DNA from: Mucilaginibacter gilvus
GTDB lineage: Bacteria > Bacteroidota > Bacteroidia > Sphingobacteriales > Sphingobacteriaceae
Assembly: GCF_004054195.1 (NCBI RefSeq)
Contig: NZ_SBIW01000004.1
Location: 124,001 to 188,000, forward strand
DNA length: 64,000 bases
Direction: 5' to 3'
The translations under genes were made by a program, and so were the position numbers. How positions within the stretch are numbered: position 1 is the stretch's first letter; the number at the start of each line of letters is the position of its first letter. The notes under the pieces were generated by a model. The model did no database searches, was not told the origin of the DNA, and was given only the letters and a program-made list of their open reading frames with translations. Positions 8,856 to 16,991 of this stretch are shown here, piece after piece.

Positions 8856-8878
8856 AGCCTCCGATAGGGGGCTTTTTT
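8856..8878 (+). terminator. Hairpin terminator after the EF-P fragment
   Basis: AGCCTCC-GATA-GGGGGCT stem (one G-T pair) followed by six T. It ends the lipid A block before the toxin-antitoxin pair. Confidence 0.7.
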
Positions 8879-8906
8879 GTTTGATGTTATTGTATTACTT
8901 TTGATT

Positions 8907-9191
8907 ATGCAGGAAATAGATAAATATAAGCTTCTTATTCTACCTGTGCTAAGGCGCTATCTCATTAAACGCGCTGCAATTTTTGGGTCAATTGCTAAAG
9001 GAAATCACAGTTCAAACAGCGATATCGACTTATTAATTGAAGGCGACTCCACATTTACCATGTTCAAGCTACTCTCTCTGGAGGAGGAAATCTCTCAAAT
9101 AGTAAATCGAAAAGTCGATTTGGTGGAGTATGGTGCTATCAAATCATCAATCCGGAATGAAGTGCTTCAATCGGCTATTACTATTTTATGA
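8907..9191 (+). CDS. mntA: MntA-type nucleotidyltransferase antitoxin
   Basis: 94-residue minimal nucleotidyltransferase. It shows the GS-X10-DxD signature (GSIAKGNHSSNSDID, near residue 24) and a third acidic residue in RKVDLVEYG. In characterised MNT/HEPN pairs this protein neutralises HepT by adding AMP to the toxin tyrosine. ATG 8907 is preferred over a TTG at 8877, because 8877 lies in the preceding terminator and a -7 box TACTTTTG (8896-8903) ends 3 nt before this ATG. Its stop overlaps the HepT start (ATGA), as is usual for the pair. Confidence 0.88.
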   Translation: MQEIDKYKLLILPVLRRYLIKRAAIFGSIAKGNHSSNSDIDLLIEGDSTFTMFKLLSLEEEISQIVNRKVDLVEYGAIKSSIRNEVLQSAITIL

Positions 9192-9520
9192 GCCGGTCTG
9201 ATAGTGTTTACATAGAAGACATTCTCGAATCAATAACAATTATCGACAACTATATTACCGAGAAAACAGAGTTTGATTTCATTACCGATATGATGATGCA
9301 GGACGCAGTTATCCGTCGGTTTGAAATTATAGGTGAAGCAGCAACAAAAATATCAGAGGCTGTAAAAACGGCTAACCCCAATGTGCAATGGCGATTGATG
9401 AAGGCGATGCGGAATAAGTTAATTCACGAATATTTTGGCGTATCGGCATCAACAATATACACCACAGTCAAATCCGACTTGCCGATTTTAAAAGATCAGT
9501 TGAGTAAGATCAAGCTATAA
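9188..9520 (+). CDS. hepT: HepT-type HEPN ribonuclease toxin (DUF86)
   Basis: 110-residue HEPN protein with the R-X4-H-x-Y active motif at R75, H80 and Y82 (RNKLIHEYF). In known pairs it cleaves RNA and is silenced by AMPylation of the tyrosine. It starts inside the mntA stop (ATGA) and ends with a 6-bp convergent overlap with the aminopeptidase gene. Both key motifs are intact, so the pair is probably functional. It sits next to a decayed efp, which suggests past insertion or rearrangement here. Confidence 0.88.
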   Translation: MSRSDSVYIEDILESITIIDNYITEKTEFDFITDMMMQDAVIRRFEIIGEAATKISEAVKTANPNVQWRLMKAMRNKLIHEYFGVSASTIYTTVKSDLPILKDQLSKIKL

Positions 9521-11080
9521 TCCCTCAAACGTCGCCAGCAGATTCACATTCGGGTCGAAAACCAGGTTGCCCGAACTGGCGGAAAATTTCATAGTCATTT
9601 CCCTTTCAGTTACCCGGATTATTCCGGCTCGTCCGTCAATGGTAAATTCTAAGGGGAATTCATAAAGCGCTTCCTGCTTTTGTGTTATGTTCAAGGTTAT
9701 CGTTTTTGATGCTTTATCAAACGTTTTCTCAATCATTAACACAGGATGCCCCGCAGTATACAGCCATTGTTTAAAAAATTGTTTTAAGTCCATGCCGCCG
9801 GCTCTTTCCATAACGGTGCATAGATCGTTAGTATTGGCGTTTTTGTCCTTGTATTGGGCGTAATAGCTTCGTATACCTTTCCAAAACAGTTCGTCGCCCA
9901 GTTTACGGCGCAGCATGTGCAGCACCCAGCCACCCTTTTGGTAGCTGTTGGCATTAAGCAGCTTCATATAGTCGCCGTTTATGGTGGTATCAACAACTGG
10001 CGCAAAATGTGTTTTTTCTAATGCGAATATCGTTGCGGTATCTGCAAGTAACCGCTTTTTAAGCTTTTCCGGACCGTATTTGCTTTCTATATAAAGGTTG
10101 GTCATGTAGGTGGCAAAGCCCTCGCTTAGCCACAGGTTTGGCCATGTTTTTTCGCTCGCCGCATCGCCGAACCATTGGTGAGCTATTTCGTGTGCCATCA
10201 ACTCCTCAATGGTTGGGCTTTTAACCGATTCCTCGAAATAGAAGATGCAACTGGCATTCTCCATGCCGCCAAATATGGTTTTTGATTGTACATTGGCCAG
10301 CTTTTCGTAGGAATACGGGCCCACATTCTTAATGAAGAAAGGAAGTATTTCTTTAGCTACGGCATAGCTCTTAAAACCGGTTTCCTTATCCTCCGGGAAT
10401 ACGTAGGTATAAACCGGGATACCGTTAACATCGCCGGTATGATCAATCACAAAATCGGCAACGCCTATCACCATCACCTTGGTAGAGATGGATGCCTTCT
10501 CGCTCCAATGGGTAAGCTTTAATTTGCCGGGTAGATCTTGTTCTTTAACCTTCGATCCGTTGGCGACTACGTTGTAGTGCGTTGGCGCGGTAACAATAAA
10601 TTCCACGGTTGCCTTATCAGCAGGATGATCTGCACATGGCAACCAGTTTTGCGCACGGTTGGGCCAGTTGTCGCCAAAAAAAGTGCGGTGCTTGTAGTTA
10701 TTGGTAGAGATGATGAGCCCATCCGCGGGGACGCCGCTGTACTTGATGGTATAGCTATGCAGGCTACCGGTCGTAGCTCTTGTATTGATCTTTACAGAAT
10801 TGCTATCCTGAGTAAACTGTAATAGCTTGCCAAGTTCCGTTACCGATGATACCGTCATCCCCTTGCCTTTTGCGTTCTTTTTAACCAGATCAAGGCTAAA
10901 CGCATTTGCCGATTTTAAGAATTTAAGCGTTACGGTTGCATTGCCTATGATGTTGTTATCCGCATCATTTAATTGCAGTGCAAATTTATAATGCTGTACA
11001 TCGATGGCAGCGCCAGGCTGTTGAGCCTGCGCAAAATGGGTAATGATTAAACAAAGAAAAGAAAGGCAATAGTTACGCAT
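9515..11080 (-). CDS. Secreted M1-family aminopeptidase
   Basis: Zinc aminopeptidase of the gluzincin M1 family, exported by an N-terminal signal peptide (MRNYCLSFLCLIITHFAQA, cleavage near residue 19). It has the N-terminal beta domain and the GGMENASC substrate-binding motif near residue 275. The zinc site is HEIAHQWFG near residue 295, with the third ligand in LSEGFATY 18 residues further on. The 521 residues fit the short M1 form without the large C-terminal helical domain. It is monocistronic in appearance and converges with hepT. Confidence 0.92.
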   Translation of the reverse strand: MRNYCLSFLCLIITHFAQAQQPGAAIDVQHYKFALQLNDADNNIIGNATVTLKFLKSANAFSLDLVKKNAKGKGMTVSSVTELGKLLQFTQDSNSVKINTRATTGSLHSYTIKYSGVPADGLIISTNNYKHRTFFGDNWPNRAQNWLPCADHPADKATVEFIVTAPTHYNVVANGSKVKEQDLPGKLKLTHWSEKASISTKVMVIGVADFVIDHTGDVNGIPVYTYVFPEDKETGFKSYAVAKEILPFFIKNVGPYSYEKLANVQSKTIFGGMENASCIFYFEESVKSPTIEELMAHEIAHQWFGDAASEKTWPNLWLSEGFATYMTNLYIESKYGPEKLKKRLLADTATIFALEKTHFAPVVDTTINGDYMKLLNANSYQKGGWVLHMLRRKLGDELFWKGIRSYYAQYKDKNANTNDLCTVMERAGGMDLKQFFKQWLYTAGHPVLMIEKTFDKASKTITLNITQKQEALYEFPLEFTIDGRAGIIRVTEREMTMKFSASSGNLVFDPNVNLLATFEGL

Positions 11081-11238
11081 GGCTGGAGCTTTTTCAAATA
11101 TACGATTCGTCTTAAAATTTAGGCTTTTTAAAGAGGCGTTAGTCCCGGCCTATGTCGTAGCAACGGATTTGATCTGGTAAAAAAGGCGCCTTTTATGTTA
11201 ACCCTGTAAAATATCAACCAATTGATTACCAACACATT

Positions 11239-11271
11239 AAAAGTTAACACTTTGAAAATGTGTTAACTTTT
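11239..11271. terminator. 12-bp inverted repeat downstream of exonuclease III
   Basis: AAAAGTTAACAC / GTGTTAACTTTT with a 9-nt loop lies in the 238-bp gap between the aminopeptidase start and the end of the exonuclease gene. It could stop leftward transcription of the exonuclease gene, but there is no long T run, so an operator is also possible. The rest of the gap shows nothing recognisable. Confidence 0.4.
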
Positions 11272-11318
11272 GTAAACTTTTTCATCCAAACAGCTATTTC
11301 GCGCCAAGCGAAAACGCA

Positions 11319-12086
11319 TTAAAACTCCAACTCCAGCAATACCGGGCAATGGTCAGAATGTTTGGCTTCGGGCAATATGGCGGCGCGTTTAATATTGCCT
11401 TCCAATTCTTTACTCGCCATGGCGTAATCAATCCGCCAGCCCAAATTCTTGCCGCGTGCGCCGGAACGGAAGCTCCACCAGGTGTAGTTGTGCGGCTCCT
11501 TGTTTACATGCCTGAAGGTATCTACAAAGCCCGATTCGATAAAGTTTTCCATCCATTCGCGCTCCTCGGGCAAAAAGCCGGATGAGTTGGCGTTTGATTT
11601 TGGGTTATGAATATCGATGGCGCGGTGGCAAATGTTGTAATCGCCGCAGATAACCAGTTTTGGGTGTTCTACTTTCAATAAGGTGAGGTATTTGCCAAAC
11701 TCATCCAGGAAACGGTATTTAAAGATCTGCCGTTCATCGCCGCTGGAGCCGGACGGGAAGTACGCGCTCATTACTGATACCTCATCAAAATCTACCCGGA
11801 TGCAACGGCCTTCCCTGTCAAAATCGGGAATGCCGCAACCGTATTCCACATGGTTTGGTAATATCTTGCTGAAAATAGCCGTACCACTATACCCTTTTTT
11901 CTCCGCAGGGAACCAAAAATGTTGGTAGCCCAAATCATCTATTAGTCCCAGATCGGCGATAACATCGGGTGTGGCTTTAATCTCTTGTAAACAAACCACA
12001 TCGGCATCGGTAGCCTGAAGCCAAGCCAGCCAATTTTTATTGATGGCAGAACGAATGCCGTTAACGTTGTAAGTGATTATTTTCAT
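11319..12086 (-). CDS. xth: Exodeoxyribonuclease III (AP endonuclease)
   Basis: Base-excision repair nuclease cutting 5' to abasic sites. The 255-residue protein shows the whole exonuclease III motif series: YNVNGIRS, LQEIKA with the metal-binding Glu, SGTAIFSK, GDYNICH, RIDYAMAS and the catalytic HSDHCPV at the C-terminus. ATG 12086 agrees with the family start (MKIITYNVNGIRS). The space between its start and the cyclophilin stop is taken up by a CCCCCTGAAGGGGGA-type palindrome. Confidence 0.95.
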   Translation of the reverse strand: MKIITYNVNGIRSAINKNWLAWLQATDADVVCLQEIKATPDVIADLGLIDDLGYQHFWFPAEKKGYSGTAIFSKILPNHVEYGCGIPDFDREGRCIRVDFDEVSVMSAYFPSGSSGDERQIFKYRFLDEFGKYLTLLKVEHPKLVICGDYNICHRAIDIHNPKSNANSSGFLPEEREWMENFIESGFVDTFRHVNKEPHNYTWWSFRSGARGKNLGWRIDYAMASKELEGNIKRAAILPEAKHSDHCPVLLELEF

Positions 12087-12092
12087 GCCCGT

Positions 12093-12196
12093 GGCCCCCT
12101 AACCCCCTAAAGGGAATTTCTTTTAATGTGTTTTATCAATTATATTTAAATCCCCAATACTAATCAAAAGCTCCCTCTTCAGGGGGCTGGGGGGCT
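12093..12196. repeat. CCCCCTGAAGGGGGA palindrome entering the cyclophilin gene
   Basis: Arms GGCCCCCTAACCCCCTAAAG (from 12093) and its imperfect complement CTTCAGGGGGCTGGGGGGC (to 12196). The right arm is inside the 3' end of the cyclophilin gene and supplies its last codons and TGA stop. Confidence 0.75.
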
Positions 12197-12889
12197 AAGT
12201 AATTTATCCAACTGCTTACACTCGCGTTTACTCAGCAACACCACTACCATATTCACATTGGTGGTTGGGCGGTCGTGTGCATCTTTTTTAACGGCGGCAA
12301 TGCGGTCAACCATATCAAGGCCGGTTACTACCTCGCCGTAAACGGTGTAGTTTTGGTCGAGGTGAGGCACTCCGCCAACGGTAGTATAAATATCGCGCTG
12401 CCAGGCTGGAATCTTCCGGCCTTTGAGGCGGGTCATCTCCAGTGTATCTAAACGGCCCGGAGTAAAACGCTTGCCCTCTACAATGTAAAACTGGCAACCG
12501 CTCGAGGCCTTTTTAGGGTTATCATCCCGCGCGGCGGCCAACACTCCTCGTTTGTGGAAAAGGCTGTCCCTAAATTCGGCGGGAATAGTATACTTTACAT
12601 CGCCATTACCCAATTCGGCACCTGGTTTGGCTTTGCTGGTATCGCGCGAATCCGGGTCGCCACCCTGGATCATGAAATTCTGTATCGCCCTGTGAAACAA
12701 GGTACCGTTATAAAAGCCTTTTTTGGCGAGCTTTATAAAATTATCGCGATGCAGCGGCGTTTCGTTATACAGGCGAATAATGCAATCCCCATAGCTGGTA
12801 CGGATACGCACGTATTGGTTCTTTGGCGGTTTGGCAAAGGCAATGCTTACCGTAAGAAGGAGTAAAGTAAGGGTAAAGAGTTTCTTCAT
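12179..12889 (-). CDS. Secreted cyclophilin-type peptidyl-prolyl isomerase
   Basis: Cis-trans prolyl isomerase exported to the periplasm or envelope by a signal peptide (MKKLFTLTLLLLTVSIAFA, cleaved near residue 19). The cyclophilin core shows FHRAIQNFMIQGGDP and the SSGCQFYIV stretch, with an extra insertion before DQNYTVYGEVVTGLD. The end is unusual: the final SPPAP and the TGA stop are read from an arm of the CCCCCTGAAGGGGGA repeat, so the original C-terminus was replaced or extended. The fold ends before this tail, so activity should be unaffected. Confidence 0.93.
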   Translation of the reverse strand: MKKLFTLTLLLLTVSIAFAKPPKNQYVRIRTSYGDCIIRLYNETPLHRDNFIKLAKKGFYNGTLFHRAIQNFMIQGGDPDSRDTSKAKPGAELGNGDVKYTIPAEFRDSLFHKRGVLAAARDDNPKKASSGCQFYIVEGKRFTPGRLDTLEMTRLKGRKIPAWQRDIYTTVGGVPHLDQNYTVYGEVVTGLDMVDRIAAVKKDAHDRPTTNVNMVVVLLSKRECKQLDKLLSPPAP

Positions 12890-13027
12890 GTTAGTTGGAA
12901 AGGTTGGAAATGTTATAAAAGTTGAAGAAGTTGTAATTGTTGAAAATTAAAATGATTGTTAAAGATATAACGTAAAAATTAATCTCCCAACCTCTCTAAC
13001 CCTTCCAACTTTTACAACCTTTCTAAA
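12890..13027. repeat. Word-repeat palindrome (GTTGGAAAGGTTG type)
   Basis: The 138-bp gap upstream of the cyclophilin gene is an imperfect palindrome. The left side repeats GTTGGAAAGGTTGGAAATG and AAAAGTTGAAG; the right side is CCAACCTCTCTAACCCTTCC and AACTTTTACAACCTTTCTAA. Confidence 0.6.
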
Positions 13028-13372
13028 CTAATATCCGTTTTCCTCGAAATAAGTAATTATCAGCGATTTTATAAGCATCTCCTGCTCTAATATTGCGTAA
13101 TTGGGAATGGTTTTCACCAGTTTCCAATGCGGCCAGCCGTCCTGGTCCTGGCCTTCCAGTTCGTAAAACCCCATTTGGCTAAACAGCTTGCAGTTAGCAA
13201 TATGCATCAGCTCCTCCTTTTGCCTTTTGTTGAATTTACGCGGCCCCTGCCCCAGTTCCTGTACGCCAATTAAAAACAAAAGTACTTTAATGTCGGGCTT
13301 TTCGTTATCAAAGTCGGCGGCTATGCGATCCTGTAATGCAGTAAATTTTAAATTGATCTCAGCAGGTTTCAT
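13028..13372 (-). CDS. Conserved hypothetical protein
   Basis: I do not recognise the family. The protein from ATG 13372 has 114 residues (MKPAEINLKFTALQ...), is soluble with no signal peptide, and is mixed helical with conserved-looking FLIGVQELGQG and WPHWKLV segments. An in-frame upstream start at 13432 would add 20 residues but reaches an A/T-rich promoter-like area, so 13372 is preferred. It is monocistronic in appearance and upstream of the cyclophilin gene. Proteins of this size and character occur widely in Bacteroidota; no function can be offered. Confidence 0.7.
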   Translation of the reverse strand: MKPAEINLKFTALQDRIAADFDNEKPDIKVLLFLIGVQELGQGPRKFNKRQKEELMHIANCKLFSQMGFYELEGQDQDGWPHWKLVKTIPNYAILEQEMLIKSLIITYFEENGY

Positions 13373-13472
13373 ACGGGCAAATATACGTACGCCGGCTTGT
13401 TTAAAAATGTAATGATTAGGTGCTATTAACAATATTGTTACGAACCAAACATCGCGTTGGCATATTATTAAT

Positions 13473-13480
13473 TAGCTTTG
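13473..13480 (+). promoter_or_regulatory. -7 box before the small secreted protein
   Basis: TAGCTTTG matches TAnnTTTG and lies 31 nt before ATG 13512. No well-spaced TTG is seen. Confidence 0.35.
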
Positions 13481-13511
13481 CGCAAACGTTGCTAAAAGCT
13501 TACAAATCGCT

Positions 13512-13844
13512 GTGAAAAAAAGCACTTACCATATTATCTATTCCTGGGCATTGCTGCTTTGCTTTGTTACGGGGCAGTATATGGTATATGCCCACCAGCA
13601 CAACCAGGTAAAAAACCTTCATTCATCGGCAAATCACGATTGTAAGAGTTCTTCGCATACTATTGTAAAAGAGAAATGCGAGATCTGCGATAGTATGCAC
13701 CACAATGCAATGGACCTTTCTGCCAGTGTTGAAGTTCATACTCCCTTGATTATTACAAAACACTCCTTTAAATCATCTCCGTATGATTTTACCAGCATAG
13801 CCCTCATTTTAGCTGCCGGGCGTGCTCCTCCTATCGCTTCATAA
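13512..13844 (+). CDS. Small secreted His/Cys-rich protein
   Basis: 110 residues beginning with a hydrophobic export signal (about residues 7-27, ending VYAHQHN). The mature part is rich in His and Cys (HDCKSSSHT, KCEICDSMHHNAM), which suggests metal binding. The C-terminal GRAPP recalls the xRxPP end of DUF2946-like proteins that sit beside metal-linked outer-membrane receptors. It lies 60 nt upstream of a TonB-dependent receptor on the same strand, so the two are probably coexpressed. A role in copper or zinc handling is inference only. It is intact and starts at a GTG-adjacent ATG (MKKSTYH). Confidence 0.6.
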   Translation: MKKSTYHIIYSWALLLCFVTGQYMVYAHQHNQVKNLHSSANHDCKSSSHTIVKEKCEICDSMHHNAMDLSASVEVHTPLIITKHSFKSSPYDFTSIALILAAGRAPPIAS

Positions 13845-13904
13845 TAAGCCATTCTTAAATAACGCCGCCTGATGTGGCATTTTCACGGATTTTATTTATT
13901 TATT

Positions 13905-16202
13905 ATGAAACTAAAACTCATTAGTTGTTTCCTGTTCCTGTTTATACAAATTACGGCCTTCGCCGATGTTAATATTATTAAGGGTAAAGTTATAGATGCC
14001 AAAACAAACGAAACACTCATAGGTGCCGTAGTAAGCATCCCAGATCTGCACGTTTCTGTGGCTACCAACGCCAACGGCGAGTTTACTTTCCGGTCGGTAC
14101 CGGCTACCGGCAAGTACGTGATGCAGGTGCAATACCTCAGCTACAAAACCATTACCCGGGTGGTAGATTTTTATTCCGCAACAGCACTGGTATTCGCTAT
14201 GGAAACCAGCGTGGTAGAGGCCCGCGAAGTGGTTATCACAGGCACGCCCATTACATCAAGCAGTAAAAACAATAGCACATCGGCCAGCGTGGTGAGCAAA
14301 GAGCAGCTGCAGGGAGCATCAACCAATTTGATAGATGCACTGGCAAGGCAGGTGCCTGGCTTAGGGCAAATATCTACCGGACAGGGAATTTCCAAGCCGG
14401 TTATCCGCGGCCTAAGCTATAACCGCGTGGTTACCCTTAGCGATGGTGTTAAACAACAAGGCCAGCAATTTGGCGACGAACACGGTATTGAGATAGACCA
14501 ATTTCAGGCCGAGCGCGTAGAGGTTTTACGCGGTGCCGCATCACTGATGTACGGCTCGGACGCCTTGGGTGGCGTCATTAATGTGATAGACCCGCCAAGC
14601 CCGCCCGAAGGAAACATTAAAGGCGAGATATTAAGCAACTACTCTACTAATAGCGGCCTTATTAATACCTCGCTGATGCTGACAGGTAACGAAAGCGGCT
14701 TTGTATGGCGTGGCCGCGGAAGCTACCAAAACGCACATTCTTTTAATACGCCCGCCGGTTATTATGCCAACAGCGGGTTTAACCAAACGGATTTTAACGG
14801 CATGCTTGGCGTTAATAAATCATGGGGTTACTCGCATTTAAATTTCTCGTACTTTAAAAGCAACATCGGCTTTTTTGATGCCGAACCCGGCGATAACTTG
14901 TACAGCAACTCAACCAGCCGTACGCTGGATTACCCGAAACAGGATATCCGCCACTATAAGTTAGCCTTCAACAATAACTTTATCATGGGCGGCAGTTCGC
15001 TGAAACTCGACATTGGTTTCCAGAAAAACCAGCGCCGCGAATTAGCAGACAGCCCGGTACCATCTTTGTTTTTCGACTTGAACACCTACTCGCTCGATGC
15101 AAAATATTATACGCACGAAGTTAACGGTTGGCACCCCGTTATAGGCTTTAGCGCAAGCCTTGGGCATAGCGTTAATAAAGGCGTTGAATTACTGGTGCCT
15201 GCTTATGACGAATATAGCACCGGGGCATTTGGTTACGTAAAAAAAACCTGGGACCAAAACACTTTTAGTGCAGGTTTACGGATTGATTATATCCAAAATA
15301 AGGGTAAACAGCAAAATGTTGATGGCACGCAGGTTTTTAGCGGATTTGATAATAAATTTAGTAACCTGAGCGGCGCTATAGGCTATACTCATGCCTTTAG
15401 CGATGCACTGAACTTTAAAGCCAACGCCGGTACAGCTTTCCGCGCGCCAAACCCTGCGGAGTTAGGCTCTAACGGTGTGCACGAAGGAACCAGCCGCTAT
15501 GAAATTGGTAACGGCGAACTGGCACCGGAACGCAGCTACCAGGCTGATGCAACGTTGGAGTATGGTTCGGGTTTTGTTACCGGTAGTTTTGGTATTTACG
15601 AGAACTATATCCACAATTACATTTACGCATCAAACACCAACAATGAGCAGATCATCGTTACCGACGAGGCCACCGGCCTGCCGCGCGGTTACGACGCTTA
15701 CCGTTATGGGCAAGTGAATGCAAGCCTATACGGCTTTGAGGGTAACTTAACACTGCACCCTGTATCGTTCCTGCATTTTGAAAATACATTTAGCTACACC
15801 CGCGCGCAAAACAGATCGTTCGACAGGCCCTTGCCGTTGATACCGGCCGGGGTACTGCACAATACTTTGCGTTTTGAACCTAAGGTAAAAGGCATCAGGG
15901 ATTTTTATCTGTCGGCCGGGATTGATAACTTCTTTAAACAAACCAGGGTTGATGCCACCTTTGAAACGCCGGCGGACGCCTATACTTTGCTGAACGCGGG
16001 GATTGGCGCTACGTTTAAAATTGGTGCTCAGGCCCTTAAAGTGTACGTGTCTGGAAATAACCTCACCAATAAACGCTACTACGATGCTCTTAGCCGCTTA
16101 AGGCCGGGTCGTTACAGCCAGGAAGACCCCACCTTTGGAGTGTACAACCCCGGGCGTAATATCACCTTTGGTTTCTATCTGCCATTCGGTACCAACAAAT
16201 AG
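13905..16202 (+). CDS. TonB-dependent outer-membrane receptor
   Basis: 765-residue receptor importing an unknown ligand with TonB energy. A signal peptide (MKLKLISCFLFLFIQITAFA) precedes a carboxypeptidase-regulatory-like beta domain (residues 24-105, IIKGKVIDAKTNETLIGA). The plug domain follows (LARQVPGLGQIS, PVIRGLSYNRV, ERVEVLRGAASLMYGSDALGGVINV), and then the beta-barrel ends in GRNITFGFYLPF. It has no partner SusD, so it is not a polysaccharide system. The His/Cys-rich protein just upstream suggests a metal or metallophore. ATG 13905 is chosen over 13872 because it begins a clean signal peptide. Confidence 0.92.
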   Translation: MKLKLISCFLFLFIQITAFADVNIIKGKVIDAKTNETLIGAVVSIPDLHVSVATNANGEFTFRSVPATGKYVMQVQYLSYKTITRVVDFYSATALVFAMETSVVEAREVVITGTPITSSSKNNSTSASVVSKEQLQGASTNLIDALARQVPGLGQISTGQGISKPVIRGLSYNRVVTLSDGVKQQGQQFGDEHGIEIDQFQAERVEVLRGAASLMYGSDALGGVINVIDPPSPPEGNIKGEILSNYSTNSGLINTSLMLTGNESGFVWRGRGSYQNAHSFNTPAGYYANSGFNQTDFNGMLGVNKSWGYSHLNFSYFKSNIGFFDAEPGDNLYSNSTSRTLDYPKQDIRHYKLAFNNNFIMGGSSLKLDIGFQKNQRRELADSPVPSLFFDLNTYSLDAKYYTHEVNGWHPVIGFSASLGHSVNKGVELLVPAYDEYSTGAFGYVKKTWDQNTFSAGLRIDYIQNKGKQQNVDGTQVFSGFDNKFSNLSGAIGYTHAFSDALNFKANAGTAFRAPNPAELGSNGVHEGTSRYEIGNGELAPERSYQADATLEYGSGFVTGSFGIYENYIHNYIYASNTNNEQIIVTDEATGLPRGYDAYRYGQVNASLYGFEGNLTLHPVSFLHFENTFSYTRAQNRSFDRPLPLIPAGVLHNTLRFEPKVKGIRDFYLSAGIDNFFKQTRVDATFETPADAYTLLNAGIGATFKIGAQALKVYVSGNNLTNKRYYDALSRLRPGRYSQEDPTFGVYNPGRNITFGFYLPFGTNK

Positions 16203-16228
16203 CCAAAACAACAATTAAAATAAGCAAA

Positions 16229-16254
16229 AGCCCTGCGGGATATCCTGCAGGGCT
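16229..16254 (+). terminator. Hairpin after the TonB receptor
   Basis: AGCCCTGC / GCAGGGCT stem with a 10-nt loop, 26 nt after the receptor stop. The downstream T content is weak. Confidence 0.5.
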
Positions 16255-16265
16255 TCGCTGTTTGT

Positions 16266-16391
16266 CGAAATCAGAATTTACAGGATTAAAGAATTTTCAG
16301 AACGGGAGCTACATGGGTGACTCAATCTGAAAAACCATACTTCGATGGTAAATTCTGTTCATTCTAAAATTCTGCGAATTCTGATTCAGAC
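16266..16391. repeat. TCTGAATCAG-family palindrome between convergent genes
   Basis: Left arm AAATCAGAATTTACAGGATT, right arm ATTCTGATTCAGAC. The right arm overlaps the end of the HAD gene: its TGA stop is the TGA inside GTCTGAATCAG. Confidence 0.7.
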
Positions 16392-16991
16392 AATTCCTTT
16401 GGCTACCAGCTCTTCCCTCAGTTTTTCTGAAGACGTAAAGTGGATGCAATTTATCCCCATTTTTTCTGCCGCGAGAATGTTGCGGTAATTATCATCAATA
16501 AAGAGAGATTCTTGCGGGTTAACGTTATACCTGTCGAGCAAGATCTGGTAAAACTCAGGAGCCGGTTTGCGCATTTTTTCCGCACCCGATACTACGATGC
16601 CATCAAACCAATTCAAAAATTCAAACTTTTGCTGCGCCAACGGAAAGGTCTCTGCCGACCAGTTAGTTAAGGCGTAGATCCTATATTTTCCGCTTTCTTT
16701 CAATTCTTTAAATATCTCCACGGTTCCCTCAAAGGCATCGCCAAGCATCTCTATCCATCTGCCATAAAAGGCGCGGATGTTTTCTTCGTGATGCGGGTGT
16801 TTTGCCACAAGCAATTCTGTCCCTTCTTGTAACGTACGACCGGCATCCTGTTCTTCGTTCCAGTCAGAAGTGGTTACGTTAGTCAGGAAATCGCGCATTT
16901 GTTGCTCGTCGGCAAAAACGGTGCGGTACATGTAATCGGGGTTCCAGTCTATAAGTACTGCCCCAAGGTCGAATATGATGGTGTTTATCAC
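16386..16991 (-). CDS. HAD-superfamily hydrolase
   Basis: 201-residue haloacid-dehalogenase-like phosphatase. Motif I is FDLGAVLIDWNP (nucleophile Asp at residue 8, with Gly where many members have the acid/base Asp). Motif II is YALTNWS, motif III the Lys in EKMRKPAPEFY, and motif IV FIDDNYRN. It resembles the YihX-type sugar-phosphate phosphatases; the substrate is unknown. It starts with GTG overlapping the lipoprotein stop by 4 nt (GTGA), so the two are translationally coupled. The stop codon is provided by the flanking TCTGAATCAG repeat. Confidence 0.88.
   Translation of the reverse strand: MINTIIFDLGAVLIDWNPDYMYRTVFADEQQMRDFLTNVTTSDWNEEQDAGRTLQEGTELLVAKHPHHEENIRAFYGRWIEMLGDAFEGTVEIFKELKESGKYRIYALTNWSAETFPLAQQKFEFLNWFDGIVVSGAEKMRKPAPEFYQILLDRYNVNPQESLFIDDNYRNILAAEKMGINCIHFTSSEKLREELVAKGIV

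Noticed and set aside
13872..13904. Upstream ATG of the TonB receptor
   Set aside because: The extra residues MWHFHGFYLFI precede a perfect signal peptide starting at 13905, so the later start is preferred.
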